A model generated the notes under the pieces. The model was not told where the DNA came from and searched no databases. It saw only the letters and a program-made list of their open reading frames with translations. From contig OY970835.1 in assembly GCA_963853835.1 (NCBI GenBank), positions 10,980,501 to 11,044,500 of the forward strand: a stretch of DNA of 64,000 bases, in the 5' to 3' direction. Source of the stretch: Calendula officinalis (Eukaryota; Streptophyta; Magnoliopsida; Asterales; Asteraceae). Of this stretch, positions 10,619 to 23,152 are shown piece by piece; within the stretch, counting starts at the first letter, position 1; each line of letters starts with the position of its first letter. A program made the position numbers and the translations under genes.

Positions 10619-11795
10619 TACTTCAAGAAACTATATATCACACTAACTTTTCTCCCCCACAATCATTGACTCCTTTCTCAAACTGTCCGGTAGATTTGAA
10701 TTGTAATGAAACATCACTAAGGAATCATTCAATTAGTAGATTTCCTCAGTTTGAAATGATTCAAATGATTGTAAAATAATGTGTGACACGTACCCCCTTG
10801 AATAACTTAGCATGAACATCTTAGCTTAAAAGAACTTTAGCTTCATATAAAGAAAACACATATCACATTGTGTTTTCTCCCCCTGAATCAGAGTCATCTC
10901 CTTAAACTGTTCGGTATATTTTATCTTTGACTTGAAACATCTCTAGGGAATCAATCAACTTATAGATTTCCTCAGTTTAAGATGATTTCTTATGACTAAA
11001 AGGAGAAAAATATGTGAAACATACTCACAGGTATAATTCAGCATGCAAAATTTCATTTCTCTAATTTTGCAGCAACTTCAAAAACTCATATCTCCAAGTA
11101 TAATCTTTTGATCATTATGAATTTTTTACACAACATACCTATACCTGTCTTCAACATCATATCCAAAAATCATAAGGATCCAACGGTTGAAACGATCACA
11201 ACAGTCTCATACTGACCACTCAGTATGAGACAAGTACATGTATGTGTTATGGATATAATATCCAAAATTCATGAAGATTCAACGGTTACAAAAGATATAA
11301 TAGCTGTTTTATCACAGTTGCGCAGAATTAAAAACATACCATAAATATTCGTCAATAATCTTCAAAAATATATATCTCCTAATTAACGATTCCTTTTGAA
11401 GATCTGAACGGTGAAAACACTAAAAACATTATGGTGAACCTTTAGTTAAAATTTCACGCTCATTCGATGTTTGAAGAAGGAGAGCCAATTTTTCTTCCAT
11501 GGCTGCCCAGCAGGTAAGGAATAAAAAACAAAATATATGACCTGATGCGCCTACCATATCGCTCTACGCGAATCTTCAAATACAAAACTGAACGGTCAGA
11601 TTGTGTGTCTGTGTGTTGAGAACCTCCTGTTCAAATTTCACACATATTCGACTGTTAACGAAGGAGATCCGACATTTCTTCTACCCGTGCGCAGAAAATG
11701 ACGAAAATTCTGCATAGTTCTTCTATATGAAAAGACTTGATCTTCAACAATATATAGGGTTAAAAGATCATCAAAGTTGTAGATAACTTTGAACC
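10619..11795 (-). other. E1 unit B 5' leader
   Basis: About 1.2 kb between PBS and pol remnant. It has AACGGT blocks near 11182, 11280, 11405 and 11590, the adjoining pair ATACTGAccaCTCAGTAT at about 11212-11229, and a candidate minus-strand donor CAG|GTATAG near 11143. No gag-like frame is present. Confidence 0.6.
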
Positions 11796-11807
11796 GCTCT
11801 GATACCA
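11796..11807 (-). other. Primer-binding site, unit B (initiator Met tRNA)
   Basis: The minus strand TGGTATCAGAGC lies two bases inside the 5' LTR (11810-12294), identical in sequence and spacing to the PBS of unit A. Confidence 0.9.
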
Positions 11808-11809
11808 AT

Positions 11810-12294
11810 TGTAAGGTCACAACACCCCTGGATTGTTAGTTAATTGATTAGATTGATTATACAAAAGACAATTAAAGTGTAAAACACAGTATTAGAGTCG
11901 GTGTACAAATCCACTAAGTGTGGTATGCTGCGGAAAAGCAATACCACTGATCAATTACAAGATATGAACGTGAAAGTGTGAATTGGTAAGTATTCCAAAG
12001 CCAAGTGATCTCTATTTATATTGCTCATAGAGATCTTACATTTATGGCATGGAATACTACAAGGACTAAGAAAGGAAAGAGAGCTAAATCAAAGGGATTT
12101 GATTTAGTCGTGTAAACTACTCAGTCCTTGTGCTTAGTATCACTATCTGATACTGAGCTCTGATACTGAGTGCCAATACTGATCACTCAGTATCAGACCT
12201 AAACTTAGGTATTTTAATCTACATTTTATTCTAAGCTAGTCTAGGTTGTTTTGTTATCTTAAGATCCTAAGGGGTAAGGCTTTTTGCCTTAACA
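11810..12294 (-). repeat. E1 5' LTR of unit B, abutting satellite
   Basis: This is the 485-bp partner of the LTR at 5005-5489, with about six substitutions between them (roughly 1.2%). The outer TG is at 12294-12293 and satellite begins at the next base. The target-site duplication is therefore predicted to be the first satellite bases, ttatt, and should reappear on the far side of E1 outside the window. The same hairpin and motif cluster are present. Confidence 0.9.
12010..12020 (-). promoter_or_regulatory. E1 LTR TATA box (unit B 5' LTR)
   Basis: The minus strand reads TATAAATAGAG, at the same place as in the shared LTR. This is the predicted core promoter for transcription of unit B toward lower coordinates. 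Confidence 0.6.
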
Positions 12295-15200
12295 TTATTT
12301 GTCAAAGCCAGTGGTTATAATAGTTCACAGGTCATTCGTATGGGTTCTGGACACCAATTACAAATTAAACTGCATACTAATAGGTTATTCGTCATAGCTA
12401 GTGGTTATACTGGTTCACGAGGCATTCGTATGACTTATGGACACCAATTATGGTTTAAAATGAATACTTATACGTTATTGGTCATAGCTAGTGGTTATAA
12501 TGGTTCACGGTCCATTCGTATGGGCACCAGTTACGGTTTAAAATGGATACTTATAGGTTATTGGTCATAGCTAGTGGTTATAATGGTTCACGAGGCATTC
12601 GGATGACTTATAGACACTAGTTACGGTTTAAAATGGATACTTATAGGTTATTGGTCATAGCTAGTGGTTATAATGGTTCACGGGCCATTCGTACGGGTTA
12701 TGGATACCAATTACGGTTTAAAATGGATACTTATAGCTTATTGGTCATAGTCAGTGGTTATAATAGTTCACGGGTCATTCGTATGAGTTATGGACACCAA
12801 TTACAAATTAAAATGCATACTAATAGGTTATTCGTCATAGCTAGTGGTTATAATGGTTCACGAGGCATTCGTATGACTTATGGACACCAATTATGGTTTA
12901 AAATGAATACTAATAGGTTATTGGTGATAGCTAGTGGTTATAATGGTTCATGGTCCATTCCTATGGGCACCAGTTACGGTTTAAAATGGATACTTATAGG
13001 TTATTGATCATAGCTAGTGGTTATAATGGTTCACGAGGCATTCGTATGACTTATGGACACCAATTATGGTTTAAAATGAATACTTATAGGTTATTGGTCA
13101 TAGCTAGTGGTTATAATGGTTCATGGTCCATTCGTATGGGCACTAGTTACGGTTTAAAATGGATACTTATAGGTTATTGGTCATAGCTAGTGGTTATAAT
13201 GGTTCACGAGGCATTCTCATGACTTATGGACACTAGTTACGGTTTAAAATGGATACTTATAGGTTATTGGCGATAGCTAGTGGTTATAATGGTTCACGGG
13301 CCATTCGTACGGGTTATGGACACCAATTACGGTTTAAATTGGATACTTATAGCTTATTGTTCATAGCCAGTGGTTATAATAGTTCACGGGTCATTCGTAT
13401 GGGTTATGGACACAAATTACAAATTAAAATGCATACTAATAGGTTATTCGTCATAGCTAGTGGTTATAATGGTTCACGAGGCATTCATATGACTTATGGA
13501 CACCAATTATGGTTTAAAATGTATACTTATAGGTTATTGTTCATAGCTAGTGGTTATAATGGTTCACTGTCCATTCGTATGGGCACCAGTTACGGTTTAA
13601 AATGGATACTTATAGGTTATTGGTCATAGCTAGTGGTTGTAATGGTTCACGAGGCATTCTGATGACTTATGGGCACCAGTTATGGTTTAAAATGGATACT
13701 TATAGGTTATTGGTTATAGCTAGTGGTTATAATGGTGCACGAGGCATTCGCATGACTAATGGACACCAGTTACGATTTAAAAATGGATACTTATAGATTA
13801 TTGGTCATAGCTAGTGGTTATAATGGTTCACGGTCCATTCGTATGAGCCCCAGTTACGGTTTAAAATGGATACTTATAGGTTATTGGTCATAGCTAGTGG
13901 TTATAATGGTTCACGAGGCATTCAGATGACTTATGGACACCTGTTAAGGTTTAATATGGATACTTATAGGTTATTGGTCATAGCTAGTGGTTATAAAGGT
14001 TCACGGGCTATTCGTACGGGTTATGGACACCAATTATGGTTTAAAATGGATTCTTATAGCTTATTTGTCAAAGCCAGTGGTTATAATAGTTCACAGGTCA
14101 TTCGTATGGGTTCTGGACACCAATTACGAATTAAAATGCATACTAATAGGTTATTCGTCATAGCTAGTGGTCATAATGGTTCACGAGGCATTCGTATGAC
14201 TTATGGACACCAATTATGGTTTAAAATGAATACTTATAGGTTATTGGTCATAGCTAGTGGTTATAATGGTTCATGGTCCATTTGTATGGGCACTATTTAC
14301 GGTTTAAAATGGATACTTATAGGTTATTGGTCATAGCTAGTGGTTATAATGGTTCACAAGGCATTCTCATGACTTATGGACACTAGTTACGGTTTAAAAT
14401 GGATACTTATAGGTTATTGGCGATAGCTAGTGGTTATAATGGTTCACGGGCCATTCGTACGGGTTATGGACACCAATTATGATTTAAAATGGATACTTAT
14501 AGGTTATTTGTCATAGCTAGTCGTTATAATGGTTCACGGTCCATTCGTATGAGCCCCAATTACGGTTTAAAATGGATACTTGTAGGTTATTGGTCATAGC
14601 TAGTGGTTATAATGGTTCACGAGGCATTCAGATGACATATGGACACCAGTTAAGGTTTAATATGGATACTTATAGGTTATTGGTTATAGCTAGTGGTTAT
14701 AATGGTTCACGGGCTATTCGTACGGGTTATGGACACCAATTATGGTTTAAAATGGATTCTTATAGCTTATTTGTCAAAGCCAGTGGTTATAATAGTTCAC
14801 AGGTCATTCGTATGGGTTCTGGACACCAATTACGAATTAAAATGCATACTAATAGGTTATTCGTCATAGCTAGTGGTTATAATGGTTCACGAGGCATTCG
14901 TATGACTTATGGACACCAATTATGGTTTAAAATGAATACTTATAGGTTATTGGTCATAGCTAGTGGTTATAATGGTTCATGGTCCATTCGTATGGGCACC
15001 AGTTACGGTTTAAAATGGATACTTATAGGTTATTGGTCATAGCTAGTGGTTATAATGGTTCACGAGGCATTCTCATGACTTATGGACACTAGTTACGGTT
15101 TAAAATGGATACTTATAGGTTATTGGCGATAGCTAGTGGTTATAATGGTTCACGGGCCATTCGTACGGGTTATGGACACCAATTACGGTTTAAATTGGAT

Positions 15201-17160
15201 ACTTATAGCTTATTGTTCATAGCCAGTGGTTATAATAGTTCACGGGTCATTCATATGGGTTATGGACACAAATTACAAATTAAAATGCATACTAATAGGT
15301 TATTCGTCATAGCTAGTGGTTATAATGGTTCACGAGGCATTCATATGACTTATGGACACCAATTATGGTTTAAAATGTATACTTATAGGTTATTGTTCAT
15401 AGCTAGTGGTTATAATGGTTCACTGTCCATTCGTATGGGCACCAGTTACGGTTTAAAATGGATACTTATAGGTTATTGGTCATAGCTAGTGGTTGAAATG
15501 GTTCACGAGGCATTCTGATGACTTATGGGCACCAGTTATGGTTTAAAATGGATACTTATAGGTTATTGGTTATAGCTAGTGGTTATAATGGTGCACGAGG
15601 CATTCGCATGACTAATGGACACCAGTTACGATTTAAAATGGATACTTATAGATTATTGGTCATAGCTAGTGGTTATAATGGTTCACGGTCCATTCGTATG
15701 AGCCCCAGTTACGGTTTAAAATGGATACTTGTAGGTTATTGGTCATAGCTAGTGGTTATAATGGTTCACGAGGCATTCAGATGACATATGGACACCAGTT
15801 AAGGTTTAATATGGATACTTATAGGTTATTGGTTATAGCTAGTGGTTATAATGGTTCACGGGCTATTCGTACGGGTTATGGACACCAATTATGGTTTAAA
15901 ATGGATTCTTATAGCTTATTTGTCAAAGCCAGTGGTTATAATAGTTCACAGGTCATTCGTATGGGTTCTGGACACCAATTACGAATTAAAATGCATACTA
16001 ATAGGTTATTCGTCATAGCTAGTGGTTATAATGGTTCACGAGGCATTCGTATGACTTATGGACACCAATTATGGTTTAAAATGAATACTTATAGGTTATT
16101 GGTCATAGCTAGTGGTTATAATGGTTCATGGTCCATTCGTATGGGCACCAGTTACGGTTTAAAATGGATACTTATAGGTTATTGGTCATAGCTAGTGGTT
16201 ATAATGGTTCACGAGGCATTCTCATGACTTATGGACACTAGTTACGGTTTAAAATGGATACTTATAGGTTATTGGCGATAGCTAGTTGTTATAATGGTTC
16301 ACGGGCCATTCGTACGGGTTATGGACACCAATTACGATTTAAACTGGATACTTATAGGTTATTGGTCATAGCTAGTGGTTGTAATGGTTCACGAGGGATT
16401 CTGATGACTTATGGGCACCAGTTATGGTTTAAAATGGATACTTATAGGTTATTGGTTATAGCTAGTGGTTATAATGGTGCACGAGGCATTCGCATGACTA
16501 ATGGACACCAGTTACGATTTAAAATGGATACTTATAGATTATTGGGCATAGCTAGTGGTTATAATGGTTCACGGTCCATTCGTATGAGCCCCAGTTACGG
16601 TTTAAAATGGATACTTATAGGTTATTGGTCATAGCTAGTGGTTATAATGGTTCACGAGGCATTCAGATGACTTATGGACACCAGTTAAGGTTTAATATGG
16701 ATACTTATAGGTTATTGGTCATAGCTAGTGGTTATAAAGGTTCACGGGCTATACGTACGGGTTATGGACACCAATTATGGTTTAAAATGGATTCTTATAG
16801 CTTATTTGTCAAAGCCAGTGGTTATAATAGTTCACATGTCATTCGTATGGGTTCTGGACACCAATTACGAATTAAAATGCATACTAATAGGTTATTCGTC
16901 ATAGCTAGTGGTTATAATGGTTCACGAGGCATTCGTATGACTTATGGACACCAATTATGGTTTAAAATGAATACTTATAGGTTATTGGTCATAGCTAGTG
17001 GTTATAATGGGTCATGGTCCATTCGTATGGGCACCAGTTATGGTTTAAAATGGATACTTAAAGGTATTGGTCATAGCTAGTGGTTATAATGGTTCACCAG
17101 GCATTCTCATGACTTATGGACACTAGTTACGGTTTAAAATGGATACTTATAGGTTATTGG
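12295..17160 (+). repeat. Satellite, short higher-order repeats (8, 13, 10 and 13 monomers)
   Basis: A marker pair of monomers (gaggcattcagatgac followed by a tttgtcaaagccagtgg variant) recurs with starts at about 13866, 14572, 15721, 16607 and 17755. The spacings are 706, 1149, 886 and 1148 bp. These equal 8 (6x90+2x83), 13 (10x90+3x83), 10 (8x90+2x83) and 13 monomers (one base lost). They look like shorter relatives of the 34-monomer units to the right. Confidence 0.8.
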
Positions 17161-20156
17161 CGATAGCTAGTGGTTATAATGGTTCACGGGCCATTCGTAC
17201 GGGTTATGGACACCAATTACGATTTAAAATGGATACTTATAGCTTATTGTTCATAGCCAGTGGTTTCAATAGTTCACGGGTCATTCGTATGGGCTATGGA
17301 CACAAATTACAAATTAAAATGCATACTAATAGGTTATTCGTCATAGCTAGTGGTTATAATGGTTCACGAGGCATTCATATGACTTATGGACACCAATTAT
17401 GGTTTATAATGTATACTTATAGGTTATTGGTCATAGCTAGTGGTTATAATGGTTCACGGTCCATTCGTATGGGCACCAGTTATGGTTTAAAATGGATACT
17501 TATAGGTTATTGGTCATAGCTAGTGGATATAATGGTTCACGACGCATTCTGATGACTTATGGGCACCAGTTACGATTTAAAATGGATACTTATATGTTAT
17601 TGGTTATAGCTAGTGGTTATAATGGTGCACGAGGCATTCGCATGACTTATGGACACTACTTACGATTTAAAATTGATACTTATAGGTTATTGGTCATAGC
17701 TAGTGGTTAAAATGGTTCACGGTCCATTCGTATGAGCCCCAGTTACGGTTTAAAATGGATACTTATAGGTTATTGGTCATAGCTAGTGGTTATAATGGTT
17801 CACGAGGCATTCAGATGACTTACGGACACCAGTTAAGGTTTAATATGGATACTTATAGGTTATTGGTTATAGCTAGTGGTTATAATGGTTCACGGGCTAT
17901 TCGTACGGGTTATGGACACCAATTATGGTTTAAAATGGATTCTTATAGCTTATTTGTCAAAGCCAGTGGTTATAATAGTTCACAGGTCATTCGTATGGGT
18001 TCTGGACACCAATTACGAATTAAAATGCATACTAATAGGTTATTCGTCATAGCTAGTGGTTATAATGGTTCACGAGGCATTCGTATGACTTATGGACACC
18101 AATTATGGTTTAAAATGAATACGTATAGGTTATTGGTCATAGCTAGTGGTTATAATGGTTCACGGTCCATTCATACGGGCACCAGTTACGGTTTAAAATG
18201 GATACTTATAGGTTATTGGTCATAGCTAGTGGTTATAATGGTTCACGGACCATTCGTATGGGCACCAGTGACGGTTTAAAATTGATACTTATAGGTTATT
18301 GGTCATAGCTAGTGGTTATAATAGTTCACGAGGCATTCACATGACTTATGGACACCAGTTACGGTTTAAAAAGGATACTTATAGGTTATTGGTCATAGCT
18401 AGTGGTTATAATGGTTCACAGGCCATTCGTACGGGTTATGGACACCAATTACGGTTTAAAATGGATACTTATAGCTTATTGGTCATAGCCAGTGGTTATA
18501 ATAGTTCACGGGGAATTCGTATGGGCTATGGACACTAATTACAAATTAAAATGGATACTAATAGGTTATTCGTCATAGCTAGTGGTTATAATGGTTCACG
18601 TGACATTCGTATGACTTATGGACACCAATTATGGATTAAAATGAATACTAATAGGTTATTGGTCATAGCTAGTGGTTATAATGGTTCATGGTCCATTCGT
18701 ATGGGCACCAGTTACGGTTTAAAATGGATACTTATAGGTTATTGGTCATAGCAAGTGGTTATAATGGTTCACGAGGCATTCGTATGACTTATGGACACCA
18801 ATTATGGTTTAAAATTAATACTTATAGGTTATTGGTCATAGCTAGTGGTTATAATGGTTCATGGTCCATTCGTATGGGCACCAGTTACGGTTTAAAATGG
18901 ATACTTATAGGTTATTGGTCATAGCTCGTGGTTATAATGGTTCACGAGGCAATCTCATGAGTTATGGACACCAGTTACGGTATAAAATGGATACTTATAG
19001 GTTATTGGTGATAGCTAGTGGTTATAATGGTTCACGGGCCATTCGTACGGGTTATGGACACCAATTACATTTTAAAATGGATACTTATAGCTTATTGGTC
19101 ATAGCCAGTGGTTATAATAGTTCACGGGTCATTCGTATGGGTTATGGACACCAATTACAAATTAAAATGCATACTAATAGGTTATTCGTCATAGCTAGTG
19201 GTTATAATGGTTCACGGTCCGTTCGTATGGGCACCAGTTACGGTTAAAAATGGTTACGCATAGGTTATTGGTCATAGCTAGTGGTTATAATGGTTCACGA
19301 GGCATTCAGATGACTTATGGGCACCAGTTACGGTTTAAAATGAATACTTATAGGTTATTGGTTATAGCTAGTGGTTATAATGGTTCACGAGGCATTCGCA
19401 TGACTTATGGACATCAGTTACGGTTTAAAATGGATACTTATAGGTTATTGGTCATCGCTAGTGGTTATAATGGTTCACGGTCCATTCGTATGGGCACCAG
19501 TTACGGTTTAAATGGATACTTATAGGTTATTGGTCATAGCTAGTGGTTATAATAGTTCACGAGGCATTCGTATGACTTATGGGCACAAGTTACGGTGTAA
19601 AATGGATACTTATAGGTTAATGGTCATAGCTAGTGGTTATAATGGGTCACGAGGCATTCGCATGACTTATGGACACAAGTTACCGTTTAATATCGCTACT
19701 TATAGGTTATTGGTCATAGCGAGCGGTTATAATGGTTCACAGGTTATTCGTACGGGTTATGGACACCAATTATGGTCTAAAATGGATTCTTATAGCTTAT
19801 TTGTCAAAGCCAGTGGTTATAATAGTTCACTGGTCATTCGTATGGGTTCTAGACACCAATTTCAAATTAAAATGCATAATAATAGGTTATTCATCATAGC
19901 TAGTGGTTATAATGGTTCTCGAGGCATTCGTATGACTTATGGACACCAATTATGGTTTAAAATGAATACTTATAGGTTATTGGTCATAGCTAGTGGTTAT
20001 AATGGTTCATGGTCCATTCGTATGGGCACCAGTTACGGTTTAAAATGGATACTTATAGGTTATTGGTCATAGCTAGTGGTTATAATGGTTCACGAGGCAT
20101 TCTCATGACTTATGGACACTAGTTACGGTTTAAAATGGATACTTATAGGTTATTGG
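17161..20156 (+). repeat. Satellite 34-monomer higher-order repeat, copy 1 (2996 bp)
   Basis: I counted 34 monomers from cgatagctag at 17161 to the next cgatagctag at 20157: 25 of 90 bp, eight of 83 bp and one of 82 bp, total 2996. The order of length classes and variant monomers, including the 82-mer with ggtttaaatgg near 19505, repeats in copies 2 and 3. Confidence 0.92.
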
Positions 20157-23152
20157 CGATAGCTAGTGGTTATAATGGTTCACGGGCCATTCGTACGGGT
20201 TATGGACACCAATTACGATTTAAAATGGATACTTATAGCTTATTGTTCATAGCCAGTGGTTTCAATAGTTCACGGGTCATTCGTATGGGTTATGGACACA
20301 AATTACAAATTAAAATGCATACTAATAGGTTATTCGTCATAGCTAGTGGTTATAATGGTTCACGAGGCATTCATATGACTTATGGACACCAATTATGGTT
20401 TATAATGTATACTTATAGGTTATTGGTCATAGCTAGTGGTTATAATGGTTCACGGTCCATTCGTATGGGCACCAGTTATGGTTTAAAATGGATACTTATA
20501 GGTTATTGGTCATAGCTAGTGGATATAATGGTTCACGACGCATTCTGATGACTTATGGGCACCAGTTACGGTTTAAAATGGATACTTATATGTTATTGGT
20601 TATAGCTAGTGGTTATAATGGTGCACGAGGCACTCGCATGACTTATGGACACTAGTTACGATTTAAAATTGATACTTATAGGTTATTGGTCATAGCTAGT
20701 GGTTAAAATGGTTCACGGTCCATTCGTATGAGCCCCAGTTACGGTTTAAAATGGATACTTATAGGTTATTGGTCATAGCTAGTGGTTATAATGGTTCACG
20801 AGGCATTCAGATGACTTACGGACACCAGTTAAGGTTTAATATGGATACTTATAGGTTATTGGTTATAGCTAGTGGTTATAATGGTTCACGGGCTATTCGT
20901 ACGGGTTATGGACACCAATTATGGTTTAAAATGGATTCTTATAGCTTATTTGTCAAAGCCAGTGGTTATAATAGTTCACAGGTCATTCGTATGGGTTCTG
21001 GACACCAATTACGAATTAAAATGCATACTAATAGGTTATTCGTCATAGCTAGTGGTTATAATGGTTCACGAGGCATTCGTATGACTTATGGACACCAATT
21101 ATGGTTTAAAATGAATACGTATAGGTTATTGGTCATAGCTAGTGGTTATAATGGTTCACGGTCCATTCATACGGGCACCAGTTACGGTTTAAAATGGATA
21201 CTTATAGGTTATTGGTCATAGCTAGTGGTTATAATGGTTCACGGACCATTCGTATGGGCACCAGTGACGGTTTAAAATGGATACTTATAGGTTATTGGTC
21301 ATAGCTAGTGGTTATAATAGTTCACGAGGCATTCGCATGACTTATGGACACCAGTTACGGTTTAAAAAGGATACTTATAGGTTATTGGTCATAGCTAGTG
21401 GTTATAATGGTTCACAGGCCATTCGTACGGGTTATGGACACCAATTACGGTTTAAAATGGATACTTATAGCTTATTGGTCATAGCCAGTGGTTATAATAG
21501 TTAACGGGGAATTCGTATGGGCTATGGACACTAATTACAAATTAAAATGGATACTAATAGGTTATTCGTCATAGCTAGTGGTTATAATGGTTCACGTGAC
21601 ATTCGTATGACTTATGGACACCAATTATGGATTAAAATGAATACTAATAGGTTATTGGTCATAGCTAGTGGTTATAATGGTTCATGGTCCATTCGTATGG
21701 GCACCAGTTACGGTTTAAAATGGATACTTATAGGTTATTGGTCATAGCTAGTGGTTATAATGGTTCACGAGGCATTCGTATGACTTATGGACACCAATTA
21801 TGGTTTAAAATTAATACTTATAGGTTATTGGTCATAGCTAGTGGTTATAATGGTTCATGGTCCATTCGTATGGGCACCAGTTACGGTTTAAAATGGATAC
21901 TTATAGGTTATTGGTCATAGCTCGTGGTTATAATGGTTCACGAGGCAATCTCATGAGTTATGGACACCAGTTACGGTATAAAATGGATACTTATAGGTTA
22001 TTGGTGATAGCTAGTGGTTATAATGGTTCACGGGCCATTCGTACGGGTTATGGACACCAATTACATTTTAAAATGGATACTTATAGCTTATTGGTCATAG
22101 CCAGTGGTTATAATAGTTCCCGGGTCATTCGTATGGGTTATGGACACCAATTACAAATTAAAATGCATACTAATAGGTTATTCGTCATAGCTAGTGGTTA
22201 TAATGGTTCACGGTCCGTTCGTATGGGCACCAGTTACGGTTAAAAATGGATACGTATAGGTTATTGGTCATAGCTAGTGGTTATAATGGTTCACGAGGCA
22301 TTCAGATGACTTATGGGCACCAGTTACGGTTTAAAATGAATACTTATAGGTTATTGGTTATAGCTAGTGGTTATAATGGTTCACGAGGCATTCGCATGAC
22401 TTATGGACATCAGTTACGGTTTAAAATGGATACTTATAGGTTATTGGTCATCGCTAGTGGTTATAATGGTTCACGGTCCATTCGTATGGGCACCAGTTAC
22501 GGTTTAAATGGATACTTATAGGTTATTGGTCATAGCTAGTGGTTATAATGGTTCACGAGGCATTCGTATGACTTATGGGCACAAGTTACGGTGTAAAATG
22601 GATACTTATAGGTTAATGGTCATAGCTAGTGGTTATAATGGGTCACGAGGCATTCGCATGACTAATGGACACAGGTTACCGTTTAATATCGATACTTATA
22701 GGTTATTGGTCATAGCGAGCGGTTATAATGGTTCACGGGTTATTCGTACGGGTTATGGACACCAATTATGGTCTAAAATGGATTCTTATAGCTTATTTGT
22801 CAAAGCCAGTGGTTATAATAGTTCACTGGTCATTCGTATGGGTTCTAGACACCAATTACAAATTAAAATGCATACTAATAGGTTATTCATCATAGCTAGT
22901 GGTTATAATGGTTCTCGAGGCATTCGTATGACTTATGGACACCAATTATGGTTTAAAATGAATACTTATAGGTTATTGGTCATAGCTAGTGGTTATAATG
23001 GTTCATGGTCCATTCGTATGGCCACCAGTTACGGTTTAAAATGGATACTTATAGGTTATTGGTCATAGCTAGTGGTTATAATGGTTCACGAGGCATTCTC
23101 ATGACTTATGGACACTAGTTACGGTTTAAAATGGATACTTATAGGTTATTGG
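20157..23152 (+). repeat. Satellite 34-monomer higher-order repeat, copy 2 (2996 bp)
   Basis: Same monomer order and indels as copy 1 at an exact 2996-bp offset. For example, the gctagtggatataatgg variant is at about 17519, 20515 and 23511, and the 82-mer marker at 19501 and 22497. Only scattered single-base differences are seen. Confidence 0.92.

Larger units (their letters stand above)
5005..12294 (-). mobile_element. E1 unit B: LTR-internal-LTR SIRE-like copia element with env-like gene
   Basis: The complete unit, read right to left, is: 5' LTR 11810-12294, PBS 11796-11807, leader, RNase H remnant 9956-10618, env-like exons 8117-9497 and 5577-7435, PPT about 5490-5500, and 3' LTR 5005-5489. 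That last LTR is also the 5' LTR of unit A. The TG end at 12294 abuts a broken satellite monomer that begins ttatttgtc at 12295, so the element sits inside the satellite array. The two LTRs are both 485 bp and differ at about six positions by eye. The missing gag-RT block means the unit depends on other elements to move. Tandem units sharing an LTR usually arise by recombination between LTRs. Confidence 0.87.
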
